Assembly (NCBI RefSeq): GCF_029846635.1
Contig: NZ_JARVTG010000001.1
Coordinates: 901,001 to 965,000, forward strand
Length of the DNA: 64,000 nt
Reading direction: 5' to 3'
DNA from: Pokkaliibacter sp. MBI-7
GTDB lineage: Bacteria; Pseudomonadota; Gammaproteobacteria; Pseudomonadales; Balneatricaceae
Shown: in pieces, positions 24,775-33,134 of the stretch
How positions within the stretch are numbered: the stretch's first letter is position 1
Layout of the letters: every line of letters starts with the position of its first letter
Translations under genes and position numbers: made by a program
Notes under the pieces: model-generated
What the model saw: the letters and a program-made list of their open reading frames with translations, nothing else
Told to the model about the DNA's origin: nothing
Databases searched by the model: none

Positions 24775-24897
24775 GGGGGAGTTCATCACACCTTCTTCAC
24801 AGACAGGATCACCGTTCAGCAACGACACACAGCACAGCAACATTTCACAGCACAGCAACAGGACTCACCCATAACAATAAGGTCGGGAGTACATGAC

Positions 24898-25647
24898 ATG
24901 CGGCTTGAAGGTAAAACCATTCTGATCACCGCGGCAGGCCAGGGTATCGGCCGGGCCAGCGCGCTGGCCTGTGCCCGCGAAGGCGCTACGGTGATCGCCA
25001 CCGATATCAACAGCGACACGCTGGCCAGTCTGGCCCAGCAGTCACCGCGCATCAGCGTGCATACCCTCAATGTCACCGACCCGGCGGCCATCACCGCACT
25101 GGCGGCCAGCCTGCCGGATCTCGACGGCCTGTTTAACTGCGCCGGTTTTGTCCATCACGGCTCCCTGCTGGAGCTGTCCGATGAAGACTGGCAGTTCAGC
25201 CTGGATCTGAATGTCACCTCTATGGTGCGCATGAGCCGGGCACTGCTGCCCGGTATGTTGCGTCAGGCTGAACGTCAGGGTTCAGCGGCCATTCTCAACA
25301 TGGCGTCGATGGCATCCTCGATCAAAGGTTTTCCGGTGCGCACCGCCTACGGTGCCACCAAAGCAGCCGTCATCGGTCTGACTAAGGCCATTGCCGCCGA
25401 CTTTGTGAAGCAGGGTATACGTTGCAATGCGCTGTGCCCCGGCACGGTGGATACCCCTTCCCTGCGTGGCCGCATTGCCGCAGCAGCCGATCCGGTACAG
25501 GCAGAGAAAGACTTTATTGCCCGCCAGCCCATGGGGCGCCTCGCTCAGGTCGATGACATCACCCCACTGGTGGTGTATCTGCTGAGTGATGAAAGTCGTT
25601 TCGTCAGCGGCCAGGCCATGCTGGTCGATGGCGGGGTCACCATCTGA
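24898..25647 (+). CDS. SDR-family dehydrogenase, probable 2-keto-3-deoxy-L-fuconate 4-dehydrogenase
   Basis: A 249-residue classical short-chain dehydrogenase: nucleotide site TAAGQGIGRA (residues 11-20), Asp-type NAD selector (IATDIN), FNCAGFVHHG, catalytic Ser/Tyr/Lys in NMASMASSIKG and AYGATKAA, and RCNALCPGTVDTPS. This sequence pattern is that of the sugar-acid SDRs that oxidise 2-keto-3-deoxy-L-fuconate or -rhamnonate. GGGAG stands 8 bases before the start. A 15-bp direct repeat (CACAGCACAGCAACA) lies in the 123-base spacer before it. Confidence 0.82.
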   Translation: MRLEGKTILITAAGQGIGRASALACAREGATVIATDINSDTLASLAQQSPRISVHTLNVTDPAAITALAASLPDLDGLFNCAGFVHHGSLLELSDEDWQFSLDLNVTSMVRMSRALLPGMLRQAERQGSAAILNMASMASSIKGFPVRTAYGATKAAVIGLTKAIAADFVKQGIRCNALCPGTVDTPSLRGRIAAAADPVQAEKDFIARQPMGRLAQVDDITPLVVYLLSDESRFVSGQAMLVDGGVTI

Positions 25648-25652
25648 CAGGT

Positions 25653-25852
25653 CGTTGAACATCTATCTGCGTTGCCGAATACCGCGTCAAAAACAGGCTC
25701 ACAGCCGAAGGCTGAACGTGCTTTTGTACGGCCCCGAAGGGGCGAGCAAAGCGAGTTAAATGCTCATTGAGTTCACTGAACTCCGCTTGTTCGCCTGTTT
25801 CTTGTGCCCTCGGGTATTTCCTTGTCTCGGCGTCGCGATAACGTTTTCAACA
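25653..25852. repeat. Inverted-repeat element of about 200 bp (MITE- or REP-like)
   Basis: The ends form an imperfect inverted repeat: CGTTGAAC near 25653 and GTTTTCAACA near 25843-25852, with CAAAAACAGGC opposite GCCTGTTTCTTG further in. Inside are the hairpins GCCCCGAAGGGGC and GAGTTCACTGAACTC. It sits directly after the SDR stop and could terminate or separate transcription before the ABC genes. It looks like a dispersed intergenic repeat, but other copies cannot be seen here. Confidence 0.5.
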
Positions 25853-25925
25853 GCCTGCTGACGGTTTCACATTCTGAACACCGCGATCAGTAACACGTCC
25901 GTCACAGGACGTTGGGGGTAACCAG

Positions 25926-27449
25926 GTGACCTTACTTGTTGAAATGAAAGGCATCGAGAAACGCTTCCCCGGAGTACATGCCCTCAAAGGCATCCACTTC
26001 GATCTGCATGAGGGTGAAGTGCACGCCCTGATGGGCGAAAACGGTGCGGGTAAATCCACGCTTATGAAAGTGCTATCGGGCATCTATCAGCCCGATGGCG
26101 GCGAATTTCGCCTGCGCGGCGAAGCGGTGCAGCTGCTGGGCCCGCGTGCAGCACAGGCACAGGGCATCGGCATCATTCATCAGGAGCTGAGCCTGATGAA
26201 TGACCTGACCGTGGCCCAGAACGTCTTTATCGGTCGCGAACCCCGGCGCTCCTTTGGCCGTCTGGACGATGCTCAGCTCAACCGCCAGACCGCCGACATC
26301 TTTGCCCGTATGAACCTGCAGCTCGACCCCGAAGCCATCGTCGGTGAGCTGACCATTGCCAAACAGCAGATGATTGAAATAGCCAAGGCGCTGTCGTTCC
26401 GCTCGCGCATTCTGATCATGGATGAGCCTACCGCTGCACTGAACGATGCCGAAGTACGCGAGCTGTTCACCATCATCCGCCAGCTGCGTTCTGAGGGCGT
26501 CGGTATTGTCTATATCAGCCACAAGATGGATGAGATCAAACAGATCGCTGACCGCGTCACCGTGATGCGCGACGGCGAGTACGTCGCCACAGTGCAGGCG
26601 GCGGATACACCACTCAGTCAGATCATCGCAATGATGGTGGGCCGCGACGTCAAACAGCAGGTGGCGAGTATTCCGGCACAGCAGCACGCCGAGGTGGTAC
26701 TCGAAGTCAGCGGACTGCAACGCGGCCGGGAGATTCGCGATGTCAGCTTCTGCGTGCGCAAGGGCGAGATTCTGGGCTTTGCCGGTTTGATGGGGGCAGG
26801 CCGTACCGAAGTGGCCCGAGCCATCTTTGGCGCCGACCCGCTGCAGGCAGGTGAAATCAAAGTCCACGGCCAGCCCTGCCAGATTCGCTCACCCCATGAC
26901 GCCGTGCGGGCAGGTATCGGTTATCTGTCGGAAGACCGCAAGCGCTTTGGCCTCGCCACCGGCATGGATGTGCGGGCCAATATTGCCATGACCAGCATCG
27001 ACAGGTTTGCCAGTCGCATCGGCACGCTCGATGAACATGGCATGCAGCGTACCGCCCAGAACTACATCCAGCAGCTGGGTATCCGCACCCCTTCCGATGA
27101 GCAGCAGGTGGCCCTGCTGTCAGGCGGCAACCAGCAGAAAGTGGTGATCGCCAAGTGGTTACTGCGTGACTGTGATGTGCTGATTTTCGATGAGCCGACA
27201 CGAGGCATCGACGTCGGCGCCAAAGCCGAAATCTATACGTTGCTGGAAGCACTGGCGGCACAGGGGCGGGCGGTCATCGTCATCTCTTCGGAACTGCCCG
27301 AGGTCATGCGCCTGAGCCATCGCATTGCGGTCATGTGTGAGGGCCGGCTGACCGGCATTCTGCCGGGCGGCAACAACACCACACAGGAACAGATCATGGC
27401 GCTGGCGACCCAGCGTGAAACCGTTTCCCATCAGGCAGGAGCACAATAA
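25926..27449 (+). CDS. Sugar ABC transporter ATP-binding protein (RbsA type, two ATPase domains)
   Basis: A 507-residue ATPase with two cassette domains, as in RbsA/XylG/MglA. Domain 1 has Walker A GENGAGKS (residues 38-45), signature LTIAKQQMIEIAKAL and Walker B ILIMDEP. Domain 2 has the degenerate Walker A GLMGAGRTE, signature LSGGNQQKVVIAKWL and Walker B VLIFDEP. It powers monosaccharide import. The start is GTG with a GGGGG stretch upstream. The stop codon overlaps the next ATG by one base. Its place in the fucose-type cluster suggests L-fucose or a related 6-deoxy sugar. Confidence 0.92.
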   Translation: MTLLVEMKGIEKRFPGVHALKGIHFDLHEGEVHALMGENGAGKSTLMKVLSGIYQPDGGEFRLRGEAVQLLGPRAAQAQGIGIIHQELSLMNDLTVAQNVFIGREPRRSFGRLDDAQLNRQTADIFARMNLQLDPEAIVGELTIAKQQMIEIAKALSFRSRILIMDEPTAALNDAEVRELFTIIRQLRSEGVGIVYISHKMDEIKQIADRVTVMRDGEYVATVQAADTPLSQIIAMMVGRDVKQQVASIPAQQHAEVVLEVSGLQRGREIRDVSFCVRKGEILGFAGLMGAGRTEVARAIFGADPLQAGEIKVHGQPCQIRSPHDAVRAGIGYLSEDRKRFGLATGMDVRANIAMTSIDRFASRIGTLDEHGMQRTAQNYIQQLGIRTPSDEQQVALLSGGNQQKVVIAKWLLRDCDVLIFDEPTRGIDVGAKAEIYTLLEALAAQGRAVIVISSELPEVMRLSHRIAVMCEGRLTGILPGGNNTTQEQIMALATQRETVSHQAGAQ

Positions 27450-28465
27450 TGACAACAACCGTGCACACCCCCAAAAGCGCTGCGACTCCCGGGCTGATCA
27501 GCCGTCTGCTTAACAGCGGTACCCACCAGCGGCTGCTGGCGTTTACCAGTCTGATCATTCTGCTGGTCGTGTTTTCGCTGGCCTCTCCGCACTTTATGCA
27601 GACCTCCAACATCATCGCCATCCTGCAGGCCACTTCCGTCAACGGTGTGCTGGCGGTGGCCGCCACCCTGGTGATTATTACCGGCGGCATTGATCTGTCG
27701 GTCGGCACCCTGATGACCTTCACCGCAGTGATCGCCGGAGTGGTACTGACCTTTGCCGGCATGCCGCTGCCACTGGGTATACTCGCCGCCATTGCCGCCG
27801 GGGTGTTCTGCGGTTTCTGCTCCGGCAGCTTTATCGCCAAGATGAAGATTCCGCCCTTTATCGCCACCCTCGGCATGATGCTGATTCTCAAGGGACTGTC
27901 GCTGGTGATTTCCGGCACCCGCCCGATTTACTTCAACAACACACCGGGGTTTGACCAGATTTCACGGGGCTCGCTGATCGGTGATCTGCTGCCCGCCCTG
28001 CCGATCCCTAACGGCGTGCTGATTCTGTTTCTGGTGGCTCTCGCGGCATCCTACGTCCTGCGTCGCACGGTGCTCGGCCGCTATACCTTTGCCCTCGGCT
28101 CCAACGAAGAGGCGGTCAGACTCTCAGGCGTCAATACTGACCGCTGGAAGATCGCCGTCTACGCACTGGCCGGAGGCATCTGTGGCATCGCCGGGATACT
28201 GATTGCCTCTCGTCTGAACTCCGCTCAGCCCGCCCTCGGCATGGGTTATGAACTGGAAGCCATCGCCGCCGTGGTGATCGGCGGCACCTCCCTGTCCGGC
28301 GGTAAGGGCACCATTCTCGGCACGCTGATTGGCGCCCTGATCATGGCCGTCCTGACCAACGGCCTGCGGGTACTGTCCGTGGCGCAGGAATGGCAGACGG
28401 TTGTAACCGGCGCCATCATCATTCTGGCGGTCTACGCCGACATGGCACGCAGAAAGAAAAGTTAA
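27449..28465 (+). CDS. Sugar ABC transporter permease (RbsC type)
   Basis: A 338-residue membrane protein of the BPD_transp_2 (RbsC/AraH) family with 8-10 hydrophobic segments, ITGGIDLSVGTLM, the EAA-like ALGSNEEAVRLSGVNTDRWKI loop and VVIGGTSLSGGKGTILGTLIGALI. It is translationally coupled to the ATPase gene. AGGAG stands about 6 bases before the start. Confidence 0.92.
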   Translation: MTTTVHTPKSAATPGLISRLLNSGTHQRLLAFTSLIILLVVFSLASPHFMQTSNIIAILQATSVNGVLAVAATLVIITGGIDLSVGTLMTFTAVIAGVVLTFAGMPLPLGILAAIAAGVFCGFCSGSFIAKMKIPPFIATLGMMLILKGLSLVISGTRPIYFNNTPGFDQISRGSLIGDLLPALPIPNGVLILFLVALAASYVLRRTVLGRYTFALGSNEEAVRLSGVNTDRWKIAVYALAGGICGIAGILIASRLNSAQPALGMGYELEAIAAVVIGGTSLSGGKGTILGTLIGALIMAVLTNGLRVLSVAQEWQTVVTGAIIILAVYADMARRKKS

Positions 28466-28588
28466 CGGTGATCCATCCGGGCGTTGCGGCTGGCTGGCGA
28501 TTTCTGATCGCCATCCCGCTCAGCGTCTTACCGCCCATTCGGGCATCACAACAGCGCAACACTCGAAAATAACAACAGCAACGGAGTA

Positions 28589-29542
28589 ATGAACATGTTG
28601 TCACGTCGCACCGTACTGGGCACCCTCAGCGCCCTGGCTTTTGCCGCTACTCTGCCAACCGCCTTTGCCGCTGAGCAGATGTATATTCCCATCGTCTCCA
28701 AAGGCTTCCAGCACCAGTTCTGGCAGGCGGTAAAAGCCGGTGCTGATCAGGCGGCAAAGGAGTTCAATGTCCGCATCACCTTTGAAGGCCCCGACAGCGA
28801 AGCCATGGTCGACAGGCAGATCGACATGCTGTCGGCAGCCCTTGCCAACAAGCCTGCCGCTATAGGCTTTGCCGCCCTCGACAGTCAGGCCGCCATCCCG
28901 CTGCTGCGTCAGGCCAAAGACGCCGGTATTCCGATAGTCGCCTTTGACAGCGGTGTCGACAGCGACATCCCGGTGACCACTGCCGCTACCGATAACCTGG
29001 CCGCCGCTGCACTGGCTGCCGACAAGATGGCTGAACTGATCGGCAACAAAGGTCAGGTCGCGGTGGTAGCCCATGACCAGACCAGCCGCACCGGCATTGA
29101 TCGCCGCGACGGCTTCCTCAACCGTATGAAAGAAGCGCATCCCGATATCGAAGTCGTTACCGTGCAGTACGGTCAGGGCGATCAGCTCAAATCCACGGAG
29201 GTGGCCAAAGCCATCCTCACCGCCAATCCCGATCTGAAAGGTATCTTCGGCACCAATGAAGGCTCAGCCATTGGGGTTGTGAACGCCGTCAACGAAATGA
29301 ATGCCAAAAATCTGGTGGTGATCGGTTTTGACTCCGGCAAGGCCCAGACCGATGCCATTCGCAGCGGCATTGAAGCCGGTGCCATTACCCAGAATCCGGT
29401 AGGTATCGGCTATGAAACCGTCAAAGCGGCCGTCGAAGCGACACAGGGCAAGCAGCTGCCCAAGGTTATCGATACCGGCTTCTACTATTACGACAAGAGC
29501 AATATAGACGATCCGAAGATCGCCGCGGTGCTCTATCAATAA
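28589..29542 (+). CDS. Sugar ABC transporter substrate-binding protein (RbsB type)
   Basis: A 317-residue periplasmic binding protein (Peripla_BP_4 fold) with a signal peptide that starts MNMLSRRTVLGTLSAL and ends near AFA. SRRTVLG resembles a twin-arginine motif, so Tat export is possible. The mature part has FQHQFWQAVKAGADQAA, IVAFDSGVD and GTNEGSAIGVVNAV, as in ribose/fucose-type binding proteins. GGAG is 8 bases before the ATG at 28595, which may be the true start. It forms an ABC importer with the two preceding genes. Confidence 0.9.
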   Translation: MNMLSRRTVLGTLSALAFAATLPTAFAAEQMYIPIVSKGFQHQFWQAVKAGADQAAKEFNVRITFEGPDSEAMVDRQIDMLSAALANKPAAIGFAALDSQAAIPLLRQAKDAGIPIVAFDSGVDSDIPVTTAATDNLAAAALAADKMAELIGNKGQVAVVAHDQTSRTGIDRRDGFLNRMKEAHPDIEVVTVQYGQGDQLKSTEVAKAILTANPDLKGIFGTNEGSAIGVVNAVNEMNAKNLVVIGFDSGKAQTDAIRSGIEAGAITQNPVGIGYETVKAAVEATQGKQLPKVIDTGFYYYDKSNIDDPKIAAVLYQ

Positions 29543-29634
29543 ACGGCTGGACGCCAGTTCAGTGTGATCTGAGCTGGCCCCCTCTTCCCCCTTTCCCGTT
29601 TACGCTTTAACCGGCGACAGACAAAGGAAGTGAA

Positions 29635-30495
29635 ATGAAACTACTGCGCTATGGCCCCCGTGGTCAGGAAAAGCCCGGCCTGCTGGATGAGCAGGGTCAG
29701 GTTCGCGATCTGTCAGCGATCATCCCCGATCTGGCCGGGCAGGCTCTCACTGCCGACCGTCTGGCCCGGCTGCAGCAACTGGATATCAACCAGCTGCCCG
29801 TCGTCAGTGGCACACCACAGCAGGATCTGCGCCTTGGCCCCTGCGTGGCACAGACAGGCAAATTTATCTGTATCGGCCTGAACTATGCCGATCACGCGGC
29901 AGAGTCAGGAATGCCTGTGCCGCCGGAACCGGTGATATTCGGCAAGTGGACCTCCGCCATCGTCGGCCCGGATGATGATGTTCTGATCCCCAGAGGCTCG
30001 GAAAAGACCGACTGGGAGGTTGAGCTGGGGGTCGTGATTGGCGACGGCGGAAGCTACATCGACGAAGCCGATGCCATGAAGCATGTGGCCGGATTCTGCG
30101 TGATCAACGATATTTCCGAACGCGAATACCAGCTCGAACGTGCAGGCACCTGGGATAAAGGCAAAGGCTGCGACACCTTCGGCCCGACGGGCCCCTGGCT
30201 GGTCACCGCAGATGAAGTAGGCGACTTCAACAACCTCAGCATCTGGCTGGAGGTGGACGGTGAACGCCTGCAAAACGGCAACACCAGCACCATGGTGTTT
30301 AAAGTGCCTGAGCTTATCGCCTACTGCAGCCGCTTTATGAGCCTGCAGCCGGGCGACATCATCTCTACCGGAACGCCGCCCGGCGTCGGGCTCGGCTTCA
30401 AACCACCGCGCTATCTCAAGGGTGGCGAAGTGATGCGTCTGGGGATCGACGGTCTTGGCGTACAGCAACAGCGCGTTAAACGGCAGGGAGAGTAA
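29635..30495 (+). CDS. Fumarylacetoacetate-hydrolase family protein, probable 2,4-diketo-3-deoxy-L-fuconate hydrolase
   Basis: A 286-residue FAH-superfamily enzyme: KLLRYGPRGQEKPG at the start, FICIGLNYADHAAESG, then the metal-binding WEVELGVVIG and NDISEREYQ, GPTGPWLVT and STGTPPGVGLGFKPP. Relatives cleave or hydrate 2,4-diketo or ureidoglycolate-type acids with a divalent metal. In oxidative L-fucose and L-rhamnose pathways such an enzyme splits the diketo acid to pyruvate and lactate. The SDR and dehydratase genes upstream support that step. The exact substrate is inferred. Confidence 0.82.
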   Translation: MKLLRYGPRGQEKPGLLDEQGQVRDLSAIIPDLAGQALTADRLARLQQLDINQLPVVSGTPQQDLRLGPCVAQTGKFICIGLNYADHAAESGMPVPPEPVIFGKWTSAIVGPDDDVLIPRGSEKTDWEVELGVVIGDGGSYIDEADAMKHVAGFCVINDISEREYQLERAGTWDKGKGCDTFGPTGPWLVTADEVGDFNNLSIWLEVDGERLQNGNTSTMVFKVPELIAYCSRFMSLQPGDIISTGTPPGVGLGFKPPRYLKGGEVMRLGIDGLGVQQQRVKRQGE

Positions 30496-30497
30496 CG

Positions 30498-31505
30498 GTG
30501 AGCATTATCAGGCAACGCACCTTTGATCGTGGTGAGCTGACAATCAGTGAGCTGGGCTTTGGCGGCGCGGGGCTCGGCAACCTGTTCCGTCCGGTCAGTA
30601 ATGCGCAGGCACAGTCTGCCATCGACTGTGCCTGGCAGCAGGGTGTGCGCTATTTTGACACGGCCCCCCACTATGGCTCTGGGTTATCCGAGCGGCGTCT
30701 GGGTCTGGCGCTGCACGAGCGGCCACGTCAGCAGTGGCTGCTGTCGAGTAAAGTCGGCAGGCTGCTCAGCCCTATTGCCGGCGTTACCCACGCTGACGGC
30801 GAATGCTATATGCAGGCCGCGCCCTTTCAGCGCCTTTATGACTACTCCTACGACGGCGTCATGCGTTCCTTTGAAGACTCCCTGCAACGGCTGGGCGTCA
30901 GCCAGATCGACATTCTCTATATGCACGATATCGGCCGCCTGACCCACGGTGATGCGCACGCCGCCCACTTTGCCACGGCAATGGACGGCGGCCACAAAGC
31001 CATGGTTGAACTGCGCGAACAGGGGCTGGTGAAAGCCATTGGTCTGGGCGTCAATGAATGGGAGGTCTGCGATGAGGCGCTCAATCACGCTGACTTCGAC
31101 TGCTTTATGGTCGCCAACTGCTTCACCCTGCTGAATAACAGCATTACAGAACACTTCACCGAGCGTTGTCGCAGCAGGCAAATATCACTGGTGGTGGCCG
31201 CTCCCTTCAACTCCGGCGTGCTGGCCAAAGGCTCAGCGGGAGCCGGCCACTACTTTTATGGCGACACACCGGATGCCGTGATCCAGCAGGTCATGGCACT
31301 GGAGGAAATCTGCAAGGCCTTCAACATCCCCCTGCAGGCCGCCGCCATTCAGTTCCCGCTGCTTTATTCCTGCGTTAAAACTGTCGTCATCGGCATGACG
31401 CACGCCGACCGAATCGAACAAAACCTGTCGTGGTATCACCAGCCTGTCCCCGCTGAATTTTGGCAGACGCTGGTGCAGCAGGGGCATATCCGGGCCTTTG
31501 ATTAA
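30498..31505 (+). CDS. Aldo/keto reductase, probable L-fucose (D-threo-aldose) 1-dehydrogenase
   Basis: A 335-residue aldo/keto reductase with the catalytic tetrad in YFDTAPHYGSGLSERRLG (Asp, Tyr), LLSSKVGRLL (Lys) and YMHDIGRL (His). It belongs to the group that includes D-threo-aldose/L-fucose dehydrogenases, recognisable by GGAGLGNLFRPV at the start and FDCFMVANCFTLLNN. It would oxidise the free sugar to the lactone, the first step of the pathway, and supply the lactonase encoded at 20992. It lies two bases after the FAH gene. Confidence 0.83.
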   Translation: MSIIRQRTFDRGELTISELGFGGAGLGNLFRPVSNAQAQSAIDCAWQQGVRYFDTAPHYGSGLSERRLGLALHERPRQQWLLSSKVGRLLSPIAGVTHADGECYMQAAPFQRLYDYSYDGVMRSFEDSLQRLGVSQIDILYMHDIGRLTHGDAHAAHFATAMDGGHKAMVELREQGLVKAIGLGVNEWEVCDEALNHADFDCFMVANCFTLLNNSITEHFTERCRSRQISLVVAAPFNSGVLAKGSAGAGHYFYGDTPDAVIQQVMALEEICKAFNIPLQAAAIQFPLLYSCVKTVVIGMTHADRIEQNLSWYHQPVPAEFWQTLVQQGHIRAFD

Positions 31506-31779
31506 GCCCGGCAGAGAAATGTCCTGCCCGTGCAAATATAAAGGGAAGCTACTCCGGCAGGCTTGATGTCCCCCCCCCCTTGGCGTTCACATATAAGTTC
31601 TTTGCAGATACTGGCCGGAGTGACTCCCACTGACCGGCCACCACTTTAAAGGACTTAGCGATGACAACCTCTACCTGCCACGCCGACCCGCTGGTGTGGG
31701 GCGCGGGCCCGGCGCTTTCTTATCCCAAACCGAAATACGAAAAGGGCGACCACCTTTCGATAATCGCCCTTCTCTAAAT
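31506..31779. other. Intergenic stretch with a C10 run and a decayed repeat unit
   Basis: Ten consecutive C bases lie at 31570-31579. An inverted pair (CTACTCCGGC near 31550 and GCCGGAGTGAC near 31614) may end the sugar operon. From about 31697 the sequence is a truncated copy of the 132-bp tRNA-associated repeat, with its hairpin terminator and GGGCGA arms. No gene is supported. Confidence 0.5.
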
Positions 31780-31912
31780 GTGGTTGCGGGGGCCAGATGT
31801 GAACTGACGACCTTCGCCCCGGGGTTATAAGCAGCGAGCCCGACGCTGTCTTTCCCAAAACCCAGAATGCGAAAAGGGCGATCACCTTTCGGTAATCGCC
31901 CTTCTCTAAATG
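31780..31912 (-). repeat. tRNA-fMet-derived repeat, unit 2 after tRNA gene A
   Basis: Reads on the minus strand: a hairpin terminator (GGGCGATTACC, GAAA loop region, GGTGATCGCCC, then TTTTCGC), a linker, an altered anticodon arm and an intact T arm and acceptor 3' end with CCA. It is 133 bp long. Confidence 0.9.
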
Positions 31913-32044
31913 TGGTTGCGGGGGCCAGATGTGAACTGACGACCTTCTCCCCGGGGTTATAAGCAGTGAGCCCGACGCTGTCTTTCCCAAAACCCAGAAT
32001 GCGAAAAGGGCGATCACCTTTCGGTGATCGCCCTTCTCTAAATG
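31913..32044 (-). repeat. tRNA-fMet-derived repeat, unit 1 after tRNA gene A
   Basis: A 132-bp unit directly downstream of tRNA gene A, with the same parts as its neighbour. The 5' acceptor strand and D arm are missing, so it cannot fold as a tRNA. Confidence 0.9.
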
Positions 32045-32121
<77 letters not shown>

Positions 32122-32134
32122 TCGACAGGGGCGC

Positions 32135-32163
32135 ATATTAGAGATGTGACCGGTACATTGCAA
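32135..32163 (-). promoter_or_regulatory. Promoter of tRNA-fMet gene A
   Basis: On the minus strand TTGCAA, a 17-base spacer and TAATAT, followed by a GC-rich discriminator (GCGCCCC) typical of stringently controlled stable-RNA promoters. Confidence 0.8.
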
Positions 32164-32246
32164 GCAAATTTTTATATTTAAGAGAAATAGCCTCGCCGAA
32201 TCACTCACAATGGCATGACAACCTCAACATCGCCCTTTCCTGAATG

Positions 32247-32378
32247 GGGTTGCGGGGGCCAGATGTGAACTGATGACCTTCGCCCCGGGGTTATAAGCAG
32301 CGAGCCCGACGCTTTCTTATCCCAAACCCGAAATGCGAAAAGGGCGATCACCTTGCGGTCATCGCCCTTCTCTAAATG
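32247..32378 (-). repeat. tRNA-fMet-derived repeat, unit 4 after tRNA gene B
   Basis: Fourth and last 132-bp unit behind tRNA gene B. Here the CCA end reads CCC. The next unit breaks off after the first terminator arm (about 32220-32246). Confidence 0.9.
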
Positions 32379-32510
32379 TGGTTGCGGGGGCCAGATGTGA
32401 ACTGACGACCTTCGCCCCGGGGTTATAAGCAGCGAGCCCGACGCTGTCTTTCCCAAAACCCAGAATGCGAAAAGGGCGATCACCTTTCGGTAATCGCCCT
32501 TTCCTGAATG
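32379..32510 (-). repeat. tRNA-fMet-derived repeat, unit 3 after tRNA gene B
   Basis: A 132-bp unit with intact CCA end and T arm; the anticodon loop is replaced by a longer loop with GCTGCT inserted. Confidence 0.9.
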
Positions 32511-32642
32511 TGGTTGCGGGGGCCTGATTTGAACTGATGACCTTCGCCCCGGGGTTATAAGCAGCGAGCCCGACGTTCTCTCTTCCCAAACCCAGAATGC
32601 GAAAAGGGCGATCACCTTTCGGTAATCGCCCTTTCCTGAATG
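32511..32642 (-). repeat. tRNA-fMet-derived repeat, unit 2 after tRNA gene B
   Basis: A 132-bp unit. In the T stem it reads AATCAGGCC where the tRNA gene has AATCTGGCC, one of few differences between units. Confidence 0.9.
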
Positions 32643-32774
32643 GGGTTGCGGGGGCCAGATTTGAACTGATGACCTTCGCCCCGGGGTTATAAGCAGCGAG
32701 CCCGACGCTTTCTTATCCCAAACCCAGAATGCGAAAATGGCGATCACCTTTCGGTAATCGCCCTTTCCTGAATG
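32643..32774 (-). repeat. tRNA-fMet-derived repeat, unit 1 after tRNA gene B
   Basis: A 132-bp unit directly downstream of tRNA gene B, beginning with a hairpin (stem GGCGATTACC/GGTGATCGCC) and T-run that would end tRNA transcription. The period of 132 is a multiple of three, so one minus-strand frame stays open across all four units (32205-32747) as a 44-residue protein repeat. I regard translation as unlikely. Confidence 0.9.
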
Positions 32775-32851
<77 letters not shown>

Positions 32852-32863
32852 TCGACAGGGCGC

Positions 32864-32892
32864 ATATTAGGCAACTCCCTCTTTCATTGCAA
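32864..32892 (-). promoter_or_regulatory. Promoter of tRNA-fMet gene B
   Basis: TTGCAA, 17 bases, TAATAT on the minus strand, with GCGCCC discriminator; both boxes are the same as for gene A. Confidence 0.8.
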
Positions 32893-33134
32893 GCAATTAT
32901 TTGAATTTAAATACAATTTTCTCGCTTTTCATGTGTATCTAGCACGTTGAGTGCGACGCCAGCCCTGCTCCCATGCAGGCCTGAAGCAGACTATGCACAC
33001 CTTCACTCCTTTGTTGCAAAGTGGTGCACGAGACTGTTCTGCAATAGGCGGTTGCTATTTTAAATCATCCGATTAGTTTCTTTCTTCACGATCACATCAC
33101 CTATTGGCTGTTCTGCTGCCGGAGTCTGGCCCTT

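Noticed and set aside
24829..24860. Riboswitch or attenuator before the SDR gene
   Set aside because: The region has a 15-bp direct repeat but no conserved riboswitch core and no terminator stem.
31655..32017. 120-codon minus-strand frame with repeated sequence, as a protein gene
   Set aside because: It is the translation of tRNA-derived repeats with terminators. I kept it only as a question in the findings.
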